Source of the DNA: Flavobacteriaceae bacterium
Lineage (GTDB): Bacteria > Bacteroidota > Bacteroidia > Flavobacteriales > Flavobacteriaceae
NCBI GenBank assembly: GCA_021151665.1
Contig: JAGKWW010000001.1
Location: 62,001-126,000, forward strand
DNA: 64,000 nt
Direction: 5' to 3'
Shown here piece by piece: positions 1 through 7,992 of the stretch (the first letter of the stretch is position 1; each line of letters opens with the position of its first letter). Under the pieces are notes generated by a model, which was not told where the DNA came from, did no database searches, and saw only the letters and a list, made by a program, of their open reading frames with translations. The position numbers and the translations under genes are program-made.

Positions 1-307
1 AGTCGCGATTGCTCATCAGGCCCATGGCATGAAGATTGGGCGCAAAAATGTGGGAGTCCTCGTAGATCGTACGGTCTTGTATAATATTCTTGCCGCTTTC
101 GCGAATTTGCAATATCTGGTTGAAGCGGCTGTTAAGGAAATAGATCTGGAGGTTGAAAGACCAACGTTCCATCTGGTGGTAAAAATCGTCCAGGTAAGGG
201 TTGTCTACCACATCTTCGTAGTGCGGTTCCCATTTAAAATTTTTGGCCAATAAACCCGTAAGGGTCGTTTTTCCGGCACCAATATTTCCGGCAACAGCTA
301 TATGCAT
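1..307 (-). CDS. Deoxynucleoside kinase (3' end cut by window edge)
   Basis: The 5' part of a deoxynucleoside kinase, which phosphorylates deoxynucleosides in cytosolic nucleotide salvage. The start is ATG at 307-305. About 102 codons are visible before the window edge. The N-terminus MHIAVAGNIGAGKTTL carries the P-loop (GNIGAGKTT, residues 7-15). It is followed by the family-typical stretch with W, E and DNPYL and by an internal QDRTIYED, which matches the DRS/ERS region of deoxyadenosine/deoxyguanosine kinases. The start lies four bases from the stop codon of the upstream gene on the same strand, so the two are probably cotranscribed. Substrate preference cannot be told from this fragment. 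Confidence 0.9.
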   Translation of the reverse strand, partial: MHIAVAGNIGAGKTTLTGLLAKNFKWEPHYEDVVDNPYLDDFYHQMERWSFNLQIYFLNSRFNQILQIRESGKNIIQDRTIYEDSHIFAPNLHAMGLMSNRD

Positions 308-310
308 TAT

Positions 311-1102
311 CTAAGGTAAAGTTACTTTATACTGGGTAATTTCGTTCTCGGTAAAAATAGATAAAATTTGCGCAGCATAGTGAAAGCCCCTGAAGCTTTT
401 ATCAACAGGAACAACAGGCTTCAAGGTATTATCGGTGAACGAAAAAACAAAAAGCCCTTCGTTGTTATAGATGATTGCATTGCCGGGCGGGGCAAGCTGT
501 ACCTGGCTGTAATCGGGAACTTTACCGAGCTGTTGCACTTTCCCAAACAGGTTTAAAGAATAGCAATTGTTTTTGGTATCTATCCAGTAAAAATAGTTAT
601 AGTCGCTCTGGTAATAGTTTAACGGGTCGCTAAACGGTGAGGTAATAGTGCGAAATGTTGCTTTGGCAATATCATACAGCCCTATCTGCTGGCGGTTTAC
701 GTCGTATACCCAAAGCCGGTTTTGTGAGGCCAGGGAAACAGCCTCGGCAACTACAGGTTCGTTAAGGTCTGAAAACAGGATGCGGGAGGTCTCGTTCAAC
801 TGGTTGTCCAGCAATACCACGGCATTGAACTTTCGGTAGAACAGTACGATCTGCAGCGGATTCTGGATATCAGCCTTATAAATATCGCCCAGGGAAAGGG
901 TTTTATATTTCAGGACTCGGCCCTCTTTTGCTTTGCGGAACTCGTTATCGGCAATGGTATATTCCCACCCAAACGCATCGGTGCCTACATACGTTTCTGT
1001 TGCAGTCCGGTTTTTTACAAGCAGCCGGGCAGGCAGCCCGATCTCCTGGGCGTAACCACTAAGGGTAAAAACAGCGAGAAGAAATAGGAATAACCGTTTC
1101 AT
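311..1102 (-). CDS. Secreted protein of unknown function
   Basis: A 263-residue protein that I do not recognise. It starts with a clear Sec signal peptide (MKRLFLFLLAVFTLSGYAQ, cleavage probably after YAQ). The rest has repeated short beta-rich segments with aromatic and DxxN motifs (VYDVNRQQIGLYD, WIDTKNNCYSLNL), which could form a small beta-propeller; that fold is an inference. No lipobox is seen. It sits directly upstream of the deoxynucleoside kinase with a 3-base gap, which suggests an operon, but the kinase does not indicate a role for it. Confidence 0.75.
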   Translation of the reverse strand: MKRLFLFLLAVFTLSGYAQEIGLPARLLVKNRTATETYVGTDAFGWEYTIADNEFRKAKEGRVLKYKTLSLGDIYKADIQNPLQIVLFYRKFNAVVLLDNQLNETSRILFSDLNEPVVAEAVSLASQNRLWVYDVNRQQIGLYDIAKATFRTITSPFSDPLNYYQSDYNYFYWIDTKNNCYSLNLFGKVQQLGKVPDYSQVQLAPPGNAIIYNNEGLFVFSFTDNTLKPVVPVDKSFRGFHYAAQILSIFTENEITQYKVTLP

Positions 1103-1196
1103 CTGGTAAATATAATTATAAATAAGACGCGGATATCAAATGCCTTCATTGTGAATAATTCAATTTAACTCCTGTTCTTTATGTGTTTACCGCATT

Positions 1197-1230
1197 TTTG
1201 ATAATACTATCTCGCAGTGCTTTACATTTG
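1197..1230 (+). promoter_or_regulatory. Probable promoter of the first GLPGLI gene
   Basis: TTTG at 1197-1200 is followed after 22 bases by TACATTTG at 1223-1230, a good match to the Bacteroidota -33/-7 pattern (TTTG, TAnnTTTG). The start codon is at 1302, giving a leader of about 65 bases. Confidence 0.55.
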
Positions 1231-1301
1231 TATAAAACTTCGCGGGCCCGATGTAACGAAAAGCCGTTTTTTCAGTCTAAAAAGAAACTAATGATATCAC
1301 G

Positions 1302-2183
1302 ATGAAAAATATACTATTATCTGCATTTGCGCTGATAGCAACAACGGCAGCCACTGCACAGGACTTTCAGGGAATGGCGGTCTACGAAACCAAGATCAGT
1401 ATAAATGATGCGCGTCCGCCCGGCGGGCGTGAGCTAAGCCCCGATGAGCGCAAAGCCATGGAAGACCGGATGAAGAAAGCGCTGGAAAAGACGTTGGTAC
1501 TGCGCTTCGATAAAACAGCCTCCATCTATGAAGAAGAGGAAAAGCTCGAAGCGCCGGGATCAGAAACCGGCGGTATGTTCCGGATGATGGCGTCATTCAT
1601 GGGCGGTGGTGGCAAGCTATATAAGAATGTAAAGGATAAAACCTTTGCGTCTGAAAAAGAAGTGTTTGGCAAAGAATTCCTCATTGCCGATACCCTGCCA
1701 CGCATCAAATGGAAAATGGAGAATGAGACCCGTAAAATAGGCAACTATACCTGCTACAAAGCAACAGCAATTATGCCGGCGAGCAAATCGGATTTCAGGA
1801 ATTTCAGGATGCGCAGGCAGGAAGGTGATAAGCCTGCCGAACAGCCAAAGGAGGGCGACCAGAAAACTAACTTCATGAAGGATGTGGAGATGCCCAAAAC
1901 CAAAACGGTTACGGCCTGGTATACGCCCGAAATACCGGTAAGCCAGGGACCGGAAAGCTATTGGGGACTGCCGGGCCTGATACTGGAAGTGAACGATGGC
2001 CGTACGACAATACTGTGTTCTAAGGTTGTTATTAATCCTAAGGAAAAGGCCGAGATAAAAGCGCCGACTAAGGGCGAGAAGGTAACCCAGGCCAAATATG
2101 ACGAAGTTGTACTTAAAAAGACCGAGGAGATGCGCGAGATGTTTCAGCGTAACGGCGGCCCCGGACGTATGCAAAGGCCTTAA
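1302..2183 (+). CDS. GLPGLI family protein
   Basis: A 293-residue secreted protein of the GLPGLI family, which is common in Bacteroidota and of unknown biochemical function. It has a signal peptide (MKNILLSAFALIATTAATAQ) and the name-giving motif in YWGLPGLILEVNDG about three quarters along, followed by the usual ILCSKVVINPKEK segment. The C-terminus is rich in Arg and Gly. The GLPGLI gene after it shares about the same architecture, so the two look like a tandem duplication. A TonB-type receptor follows. Such pairs in this phylum suggest an envelope function, possibly in metal or peptide handling, but that is inference. Confidence 0.9.
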   Translation: MKNILLSAFALIATTAATAQDFQGMAVYETKISINDARPPGGRELSPDERKAMEDRMKKALEKTLVLRFDKTASIYEEEEKLEAPGSETGGMFRMMASFMGGGGKLYKNVKDKTFASEKEVFGKEFLIADTLPRIKWKMENETRKIGNYTCYKATAIMPASKSDFRNFRMRRQEGDKPAEQPKEGDQKTNFMKDVEMPKTKTVTAWYTPEIPVSQGPESYWGLPGLILEVNDGRTTILCSKVVINPKEKAEIKAPTKGEKVTQAKYDEVVLKKTEEMREMFQRNGGPGRMQRP

Positions 2184-2184
2184 C

Positions 2185-2240
2185 AACTAAAAAAATAGTT
2201 TATTAACTACAAAATTAGTTTTAAAACTAAATATTTAGTT
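2185..2240. promoter_or_regulatory. Array of three 16-bp palindromes, AACTA-N6-TAGTT
   Basis: Three copies of AACTA-N6-TAGTT start at 2185, 2205 and 2225, an exact 20-bp period. The arms are perfect in all three copies and the spacers differ (AAAAAA, CAAAAT, AATATT). The array fills the gap between the two GLPGLI genes and ends just before a -7-like TTTATTTG (2239-2246) and the start codon at 2268. The spacing would put bound dimers on nearly the same face of the helix. The dyad resembles operators of BlaI/MecI/CopY-type repressors; no such regulator gene is present in the window. Confidence 0.65.
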
Positions 2241-2267
2241 TATTTGTGATGGCTAAAATCAACCATC

Positions 2268-3101
2268 ATGAAAAACTATGTTGCACTAATTGCGCTGTTG
2301 GCATATTATCTTACATCAGCGCAGGATTTTAGGGGCACCGCCACCTATGAAGTAAAGCTTAATGTCAATGTCCCAAAAGCGGATAATTCAGGGAAGGAGT
2401 TGCCGCCCGATATCCAGGCCGCCATGGCAGCCCAGCTCACGAAGGCGTCACTGAAAACCTATACGTTGGATTTTGATAAGTCGGCATCGCTGTACCTACA
2501 GGAAGAAAGGCTCGATGTACCACAACCGCAAAGCCAGGTACAAGTCCAGATTAACAGCATTGGCGATGGCAAGCTGTACCGTAACCTGAGAGAAAAAGTA
2601 CTGCTTCAGGAAACCGAGCTGTTCGGGAAAGAGTTCCTGGTTACCGATACGCTGAAAAAACCGGAATGGCAGCTGGGCGCTGAGACAAAGAAAATCGGGG
2701 ATTACCTTTGCCATAAGGCCACAATGACCATTAAGCCACCGAAAGTAAAAGAGGATCTGAAACAGCATAGCTCACCCGGTATTATGATCATGGAGCCGAA
2801 AGAAATGGTGATAACGGCATGGTACACTACCGAAATTCCCGTGGCGCATGGTCCTGCAGATTATTGGGGCTTACCGGGCCTGATACTGGAGGCTGGCGAC
2901 GGCCACAGGAGTATATTGTGCTCTAAAGTGGTGCTAAACCCTGCTAATGTGAAGGAGATCGTAAAGCCTTCGAAAGGAAAAAAGATAAACAGGGACGAAT
3001 TTCAAAAACTGGCGATTGATAAAGCCATTGAAATGCAGCAGATGAATAACAGGGAGAATGGTGGAAACGGCGGCATGCGCATTATAAGGGCAGGAGGATA
3101 A
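2268..3101 (+). CDS. GLPGLI family protein, second copy
   Basis: A 277-residue secreted GLPGLI protein. It has a signal peptide (MKNYVALIALLAYYLTSAQ) and the motif YWGLPGLILEAGDG, followed by SILCSKVVLNP, parallel to the preceding gene. The tandem copies share block order (DF.G.ATYE, LYL.EE, GK.LYRN, FGKEFL..DTL), so they are paralogues. It is 15 bases from the downstream TonB-type receptor and probably forms a transcription unit with it. The palindrome array just upstream indicates that this pair is separately regulated from the first copy. Confidence 0.9.
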   Translation: MKNYVALIALLAYYLTSAQDFRGTATYEVKLNVNVPKADNSGKELPPDIQAAMAAQLTKASLKTYTLDFDKSASLYLQEERLDVPQPQSQVQVQINSIGDGKLYRNLREKVLLQETELFGKEFLVTDTLKKPEWQLGAETKKIGDYLCHKATMTIKPPKVKEDLKQHSSPGIMIMEPKEMVITAWYTTEIPVAHGPADYWGLPGLILEAGDGHRSILCSKVVLNPANVKEIVKPSKGKKINRDEFQKLAIDKAIEMQQMNNRENGGNGGMRIIRAGG

Positions 3102-3116
3102 AACAAACAAAACACA

Positions 3117-5876
3117 ATGAGGATATTTTTACTGGCTATTTTGATGGCGGTTTCAGCCACTGGCTTTTCACAAAATATTAAGGTCGAGGGCGTAATAAAG
3201 GACTCTACCGGAACAGCGCTGGAAATGGCCAATATCATGGCCGTAAACAAGGCTACCAATGCTATGGATGCCTATGCCATTACCAATGAGGCAGGCCGGT
3301 ACCAGTTAAACCTGAAGGCAAATTCCGAATATACACTAAAGGCTACATTCATTGGTTACACGCCGATGGAAATGCCGTTAACTACCGGTACTGCCGACAT
3401 CGTGAAAAATATCACTTTACAGCAGGGTATCGAACTGCAGGAGCTCGAGATCGTTCATGAAATGCCGGTGACCGTAAAAGGTGATACCATTGTGTATAAT
3501 TCCGATTCGTTTACGAATGGGTCGGAGCGGAAACTTGAGGATGTGCTGAAAAAACTGCCCGGCGTTGAGGTGAACTCCGATGGCGAGGTAAAGGTGGAGG
3601 GTAAAACGGTATCGAAGCTGATGGTAGAAGGAAAGGACTTCTTTGACGGCGATACCAAGCTGGGCGTTAAGAACATTCCCGCCGACGCATTGGACAAGAT
3701 CGAGGTACTGCGCAATTACAACGAGGTATCGCAGCTGAAAGGCCTTGAGAATAATGAGGAGAATGTTGCCATGAACATCAAACTGAAAAGCGGCAAGAAG
3801 AATTTCTGGTTTGGCGATCTTACTGCCGGCGCCGGCTTTGGCGATGGCGGGCGTTACATCGTGAACCCCAAGGTTTTTTATTACAATCCGAAATACAGCC
3901 TGAACCTTATTACAAATTTCAATAACAACGGCGAGCTGCCGCTTACCATTCAGGACTATTTTAAGTTCACCGGCGGTTTCCGGAGCATGATGCGTAAGGG
4001 CGGCACCAGCTTCAACGTGTCCAGCAATGACCTGGGCATTTCGCTGCTGCGCAATAACCGCGCAAAGGAGATAGAGACAAAGTTCGGCGCAGCCAACTTT
4101 AGCTACAACCCAAAAGACACATGGACGATCAGCGGATTTGCCATAATCAATTCGAGCCGCAACGAGTTGCAGACCTACAGCCGTAGCCAGGTGCTCAATC
4201 CGCAAACCAACCAGCCGCAGACCACCCAGCAAACCACAGAAACCTCGGAACAAAAAAGCGACTTCGGTTTGTTTAAGCTCAGCTCCAGTTACAAGCCCAA
4301 TAAGAACGTCCATTTCGATTATGATGCATTAGCCAAGATATCGAACCAGGAAGAAGCCACAGGTTTGCTATCGGCGGTTTATCCCGAAACCTCGCAAAGC
4401 CAGGATATCTATACCAACAAGAAGCAGAAGCCATTTTCTGTTAACCAGAACCTCAATTACTATTATACGCTCAACGACAAAAATGTTTTTGCGTTTGAGG
4501 CGCAGCACCTGTATCAGCAGGAAGATCCCTTCTACACTGCCAGCCTTCAAAACAATCCTTTCCCGGGCGGCGGCTCAGGCGGAACCTCATCATTGTCGCT
4601 TGGTTTGTATCCGGTAACGGGGCGCTACAACCTGCGACAGGACCGTTTTGTGACCACAAATAAACTGGATGCAAAAGCCGATTATTATTACATGGTTACC
4701 CCAAAGAGCAATATTGATATCACTATCGGGGACACTTATTCGTACCAGAACTTCAACTCCGGCATTTTCCAGATTTTGGATAACGGTACATCAACAGACT
4801 TGGGTGAGGCCGCGAAGAACAAAGTGAATTACACTTTCAACGATGCCTTTGTAGGGCTGCATTATAAATTTATTACAGGTAAATTCACCTTTAATCCGGG
4901 CGTTAGCTTCCATAGCTACACGTCGTTCAATGAACAGCTGGGCACCAAAGTTGATAACAATTTCTACCGACTGCTTCCCGATATCTATGCGCTTTACCAA
5001 ATGAAAAAAGCGGAACGCCTGGTGTATAACTATTCCATGACCACCAACTTTACCGATGTGGCCAACTTCGCGCAGGGGCTTATCCTGAATAATTACAACT
5101 CGCTTTTCCGCGGTAACCGCAATCTGGAGAATGCCTTATATCAAACACACTCCCTCAGTTATTCGCGCTACGACATGTTCAATTTTACGCAGATCTTCGG
5201 CTCGGTAAATTACAGCTACCGTGAAGATGCCGTGAAAAATATTGCGGGCTTTACCGGAATCAACCAGGTGAGTACGGTTGTCAATTCCAACTTTGCCGAC
5301 AAGGTGCTTTCGGGCAATGCAGGCTACACGCGCAGCTTCCTCAGGTATTATAAGTTTTCGGGCAATGTGGCGCTCTCATGGAGCAAGTTCAACAACTTTC
5401 GTTTCGATACCGCCAATGCCGGACAGGTGCCATCGCTGAACAATTCTGTACGGCAGGTAAATGAACAGTTTACGCAGAATTACAAAGGCAGCTTTTCTAC
5501 CAGCTATGCCAACATCCCCAATCTTGAGGTGGGCTATTCGCTCAACGTAAATGATTATGCCGGCAGCAAGTTCTACACGCATCAGCCTTACGCACGGTTC
5601 GACTATTATTTCTGGGAAGCGCTCACCGTTACCGCCGAATACGAATACAACCATTACTACAACAGCGCCAAAACCTCTGACAATGAATACGACTTTCTGA
5701 GCGCAAGCATCATGTACCGTAAAAAAGACAGCAAGTGGGAATTTAAAATGGGAGGCACCAACCTGCTCAATACCACCTCGCTGAACGACGACAGCTTTAA
5801 CCAGTTCTCTACGCGCACTTCAAGATATATCGTGCAGCCAAGATATTTGCTATTTACGGTGAGGTATAGCCTTTAG
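3117..5876 (+). CDS. TonB-dependent receptor-type outer membrane beta-barrel protein
   Basis: A 919-residue outer membrane protein. A signal peptide (MRIFLLAILMAVSATGFSQ) is followed by a carboxypeptidase-regulatory-like beta sandwich (residues about 20-105: VEGVIKDSTGTALEMANI, AGRYQLNL, YTLKATFIGY), then a plug-like domain (VKGDTIVYNSDSF, EDVLKKLPGVEVNSDGEVKVEGK, VEGKDFFDGDTKLGVKNIPADALDKIEVL), and a long barrel ending with an aromatic-rich strand (YLLFTVRYSL). The plug is of the SusC-like, TonB-box-poor type found with GLPGLI genes. It lies 15 bases after a GLPGLI gene. The substrate is unknown. Confidence 0.88.
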   Translation: MRIFLLAILMAVSATGFSQNIKVEGVIKDSTGTALEMANIMAVNKATNAMDAYAITNEAGRYQLNLKANSEYTLKATFIGYTPMEMPLTTGTADIVKNITLQQGIELQELEIVHEMPVTVKGDTIVYNSDSFTNGSERKLEDVLKKLPGVEVNSDGEVKVEGKTVSKLMVEGKDFFDGDTKLGVKNIPADALDKIEVLRNYNEVSQLKGLENNEENVAMNIKLKSGKKNFWFGDLTAGAGFGDGGRYIVNPKVFYYNPKYSLNLITNFNNNGELPLTIQDYFKFTGGFRSMMRKGGTSFNVSSNDLGISLLRNNRAKEIETKFGAANFSYNPKDTWTISGFAIINSSRNELQTYSRSQVLNPQTNQPQTTQQTTETSEQKSDFGLFKLSSSYKPNKNVHFDYDALAKISNQEEATGLLSAVYPETSQSQDIYTNKKQKPFSVNQNLNYYYTLNDKNVFAFEAQHLYQQEDPFYTASLQNNPFPGGGSGGTSSLSLGLYPVTGRYNLRQDRFVTTNKLDAKADYYYMVTPKSNIDITIGDTYSYQNFNSGIFQILDNGTSTDLGEAAKNKVNYTFNDAFVGLHYKFITGKFTFNPGVSFHSYTSFNEQLGTKVDNNFYRLLPDIYALYQMKKAERLVYNYSMTTNFTDVANFAQGLILNNYNSLFRGNRNLENALYQTHSLSYSRYDMFNFTQIFGSVNYSYREDAVKNIAGFTGINQVSTVVNSNFADKVLSGNAGYTRSFLRYYKFSGNVALSWSKFNNFRFDTANAGQVPSLNNSVRQVNEQFTQNYKGSFSTSYANIPNLEVGYSLNVNDYAGSKFYTHQPYARFDYYFWEALTVTAEYEYNHYYNSAKTSDNEYDFLSASIMYRKKDSKWEFKMGGTNLLNTTSLNDDSFNQFSTRTSRYIVQPRYLLFTVRYSL

Positions 5877-5902
5877 GGTGTTGAATGCATAACAAGGGCA
5901 TG

Positions 5903-6034
5903 AAATTTTTCGCGTACAAAATCAAAGCGAACTTTGGGTTGGGAGATGGAAAGCAATCCACGAGCGAACACGCAGTGTGAGCGGCTTGGGTTGCGACGGC
6001 CAAAGTTCGCTGTAGATTTTAAGCGGAAAAATTT
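5903..6034. repeat. MITE-like inverted-repeat element
   Basis: Two roughly 35-base arms (5903-5937 and 6000-6034) are imperfect inverted repeats. The innermost 12 bases are perfect: AGCGAACTTTGG at 5926-5937 and CCAAAGTTCGCT at 6000-6011. The outer part (AAATTTTTC..., AAAATC) also matches with a few differences. The 62-base centre is GC-richer (for example GAGCGAACACGCAGTGTGAG) and has its own local symmetry. It lies in the gap after a TonB receptor gene. It encodes no convincing protein. It could be a small non-autonomous mobile element or a structured transcript; copy number was not checked. Confidence 0.55.
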
Positions 6035-6080
6035 GTCAGCCTTGAACTTTTGTTTCTTTTGTTTCAAGACAAAAGAAAAT

Positions 6081-6108
6081 AAAAAAGCCCGCTTTACGGC
6101 GGGCATTT
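6081..6108 (-). terminator. metK intrinsic terminator
   Basis: GCCCGC (6087-6092) pairs with GCGGGC (6099-6104). On the minus strand the stem is followed by a T-rich run (complement of 6078-6086), fitting termination just past the metK stop. Confidence 0.7.
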
Positions 6109-6132
6109 TCCTAATTATATAACATCAATATA

Positions 6133-7383
6133 TTACAAGCCAAAGGCTTCTTTCACTTTGTCTACATAGTCCAGCTTCTCCCAGGTAAACAGCTCTACCG
6201 TTACCTCTTTGGTTTTGCCTCCGGGAGCAGAGAATGTTTTGGTCACCGTTTCCGGCCTGCGACCCATGTGCCCGTAAGCAGCGGTTTCACTGTAGATCGG
6301 GTTGCGCAGTTTCAGGCGTTGCTCGATAAAGTAAGGCCTCATGTCGAATATACCTTCCACGATCTTCGCGATCTCGCCATCAGTCTTATTCACTTTGGCA
6401 GTGCCGTAAGTATTTACGTAAATGTTAGTTGGTTTTGCGACTCCGATAGCGTACGACACCTGTACCAATACTTCTTCGGCAAGGCCTGCGGCTACAAGGT
6501 TTTTTGCAATATGGCGCGTAGCATAAGCAGCGCTGCGGTCAACTTTACTTGGGTCTTTACCCGAAAAAGCACCACCACCGTGGGCTCCTTTACCGCCGTA
6601 GGTGTCTACAATAATCTTCCTTCCGGTAAGGCCGGTATCGCCGTGAGGGCCGCCTATTACAAACTTGCCGGTTGGGTTGATGTGGTATTGTATCTGGTCA
6701 TTAAAAAGGTGCGCATATTGCGGGTGGCTCGCCTTAACACGCGGAATCAAGATCTCGATGATGTCTGTCTTAATCTTAGCAAGCATTGCCTCTTCCTCAT
6801 CAAAATCATCATGCTGGGTAGAAACCACGATAGCATCAATGCGTACCGGCTTGTTGTTATCGTCATATTCCAGTGTTACCTGGCTTTTGGCATCAGGCCT
6901 CAGGTATGTAATCTCTTTGTTCTCACGGCGCAGTGCAGCAAGCTCGCGAAGGATGTTGTGCGAAAGATTAAGCGCCAACGGCATATAGTCTTCTGTCTCG
7001 TTGGTAGCGTAGCCGAACATCATCCCCTGGTCGCCGGCGCCCTGGTCTTCCTTGTTCTGCCTGTCGACCCCCTGGTTGATGTCCTGCGATTGCTCGTGTA
7101 TGGCCGAAAGCACACCGCACGAGTTGGCCTCAAACATATATTCGCTCTTGGTATAGCCGATCTTTTTGATAACGTCGCGCGCTATCTGCTGTACATCAAG
7201 GTAGGTTTTAGATTTTACTTCGCCGGCAAGTATCACCTGCCCGGTTGTAACCAGTGTTTCACAGGCGACTTTAGACTCGGGGTCAAAGGCCAGGAAATTA
7301 TCTATCAGCGCATCCGAGATCTGGTCAGCAATCTTGTCCGGATGCCCTTCGCTTACTGATTCTGACGTAAATAAATATGCCAT
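6133..7383 (-). CDS. metK: S-adenosylmethionine synthase
   Basis: A 416-residue methionine adenosyltransferase that makes S-adenosylmethionine from ATP and methionine in the cytosol. The start MAYLFTSESVSEGHPDKIADQISDA is the conserved family N-terminus. The signature motifs GPHGDTGLTGRKI and GGGAFSGKDPSKVDRSAAYA are both intact, so the enzyme should be active. Length is close to the family norm (about 380-420). It is monocistronic here, with a terminator downstream. A SAM-II-type aptamer lies in its 5' leader (7444-7497), which implies feedback by its own product. It faces away from the metH-metF operon to the right. Confidence 0.98.
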   Translation of the reverse strand: MAYLFTSESVSEGHPDKIADQISDALIDNFLAFDPESKVACETLVTTGQVILAGEVKSKTYLDVQQIARDVIKKIGYTKSEYMFEANSCGVLSAIHEQSQDINQGVDRQNKEDQGAGDQGMMFGYATNETEDYMPLALNLSHNILRELAALRRENKEITYLRPDAKSQVTLEYDDNNKPVRIDAIVVSTQHDDFDEEEAMLAKIKTDIIEILIPRVKASHPQYAHLFNDQIQYHINPTGKFVIGGPHGDTGLTGRKIIVDTYGGKGAHGGGAFSGKDPSKVDRSAAYATRHIAKNLVAAGLAEEVLVQVSYAIGVAKPTNIYVNTYGTAKVNKTDGEIAKIVEGIFDMRPYFIEQRLKLRNPIYSETAAYGHMGRRPETVTKTFSAPGGKTKEVTVELFTWEKLDYVDKVKEAFGL

Positions 7384-7443
7384 AAATAGTTATAATTAAG
7401 CGGAAAAAAGACAGGAGATTGCACGGGGCTAAAAGGAGGGCAG

Positions 7444-7497
7444 GCCTGCTTTAGCATTTTTTACCGAGGTTGCAATCAGTTCAAATCTTTCCTCCTG
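7444..7497 (-). promoter_or_regulatory. SAM-II-type riboswitch in the metK leader
   Basis: Read on the minus strand, a short stem GAGG/CCTC (7494-7491 with 7469-7466) closes a loop containing GATTTGAACTGATTGCAA. This is followed by GGTAAAAAATGCTAAAGCAG. These match the conserved SAM-II pattern (GAUUU...AUUGCAA, then a GCUAAA segment). The loop CTG can pair with the downstream CAG to form the pseudoknot. The putative -7 box lies just upstream and metK begins about 60 bases downstream. Identification is by motif memory, not by a covariance-model search. Confidence 0.75.
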
Positions 7498-7510
7498 AGT
7501 TTTATAGCTG

Positions 7511-7518
7511 CAAATTTA
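7511..7518 (-). promoter_or_regulatory. metK -7 promoter element
   Basis: TAAATTTG on the minus strand matches TAnnTTTG. It places the transcript start near 7504, a few bases before the SAM-II-type aptamer. A clear -33 TTG is not seen. Confidence 0.45.
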
Positions 7519-7658
7519 TGAAGCATATTCGGAAAAATAAAAAATAATCAGCTAATTATTATCGGCCGTTTCCGAAATCGTTATATGTTAAAGTTAAAAG
7601 ATTTATTTGGCGAATTGAAAATTTGTGCGGAAGTTTGCGAAAGTAACAATCCGAAATT

Positions 7659-7727
7659 ATGAAACTAACGATGTGCAATTACCGTCACCAGATGTGGAAA
7701 CCTTCCGCGGGGGCATTTATTGCATAA
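7659..7727 (+). CDS. Possible leader peptide 1 (22 aa)
   Basis: A small ORF, ATG at 7659, encodes MKLTMCNYRHQMWKPSAGAFIA. It is followed 29 bases later by a strong intrinsic terminator. No homologue is recognised. The content (three Met, one Cys, one Trp in 22 residues) and the position ahead of a terminator and of sulfur/methionine-related genes suggest a leader peptide for attenuation. It could equally be chance in a 600-base intergenic region. Confidence 0.3.
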   Translation: MKLTMCNYRHQMWKPSAGAFIA

Positions 7728-7755
7728 TTTTTAGTATCATTATAAAATTATACAA

Positions 7756-7787
7756 AGCCCCTGCAATACAAAGCAGGGGCTTTTTTA
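7756..7787 (+). terminator. Intrinsic terminator or attenuator 1
   Basis: AGCCCCTGC (7756-7764) pairs perfectly with GCAGGGGCT (7773-7781), followed by TTTTTT. It lies between the two small ORFs and upstream of the OsmC-like gene. Confidence 0.75.
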
Positions 7788-7804
7788 TTAATACAACTAC
7801 CGAT

Positions 7805-7900
7805 ATGGCGTCTATAAAACAAAATACCAATACCATGCACCGCAACTGTACTACACAGATGTACTGGTATTATACGCCATTGCCAATCCGGACGACTTAA
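7805..7900 (+). CDS. Possible leader peptide 2 (31 aa)
   Basis: A small ORF, ATG at 7805, encodes a 31-residue peptide containing MHRNCTTQMYWYYTPLP; an internal ATG at 7835 is an alternative start. It ends 22 bases before a second, very strong hairpin terminator. Like the first small ORF it contains a Cys and a QM-aromatic stretch (HQMW there, TQMYWYY here), so the two ORF-terminator modules may be related. Function as an attenuation leader is inference. Confidence 0.3.
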   Translation: MASIKQNTNTMHRNCTTQMYWYYTPLPIRTT

Positions 7901-7922
7901 TCTTTAGTTTTTATAATCAGGT

Positions 7923-7965
7923 AAAGGTCCCTTTGGCAGCAAATGCAAAAGGGGCCTTTTAGTTT
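7923..7965 (+). terminator. Intrinsic terminator or attenuator 2, ahead of the OsmC-like gene
   Basis: AAAGGTCCCTTT (7923-7934) pairs over 12 bp, with one G-T pair, with AAAGGGGCCTTT (7948-7959), followed by a T-rich stretch. It stands only about 30 bases before the start codon at 7993, so readthrough would be needed to express that gene from an upstream promoter. Confidence 0.65.
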
Positions 7966-7992
7966 TTAGTATTCACGCACAAAATAATTTTT

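Noticed and set aside
3417..4313. 298-codon antisense frame within the first TonB receptor
   Set aside because: It mirrors the codon pattern of the sense gene and has no recognisable domain.
5934..6122. 62-codon frame across the inverted-repeat element
   Set aside because: It runs through the repeat, and its end lies in the metK terminator. Basic, low-complexity composition fits a non-coding element.
6268..7359. Long open frame (363 codons) opposite metK
   Set aside because: It is an antisense shadow of metK; the composition is unlike a real protein and it has no promoter or homology.
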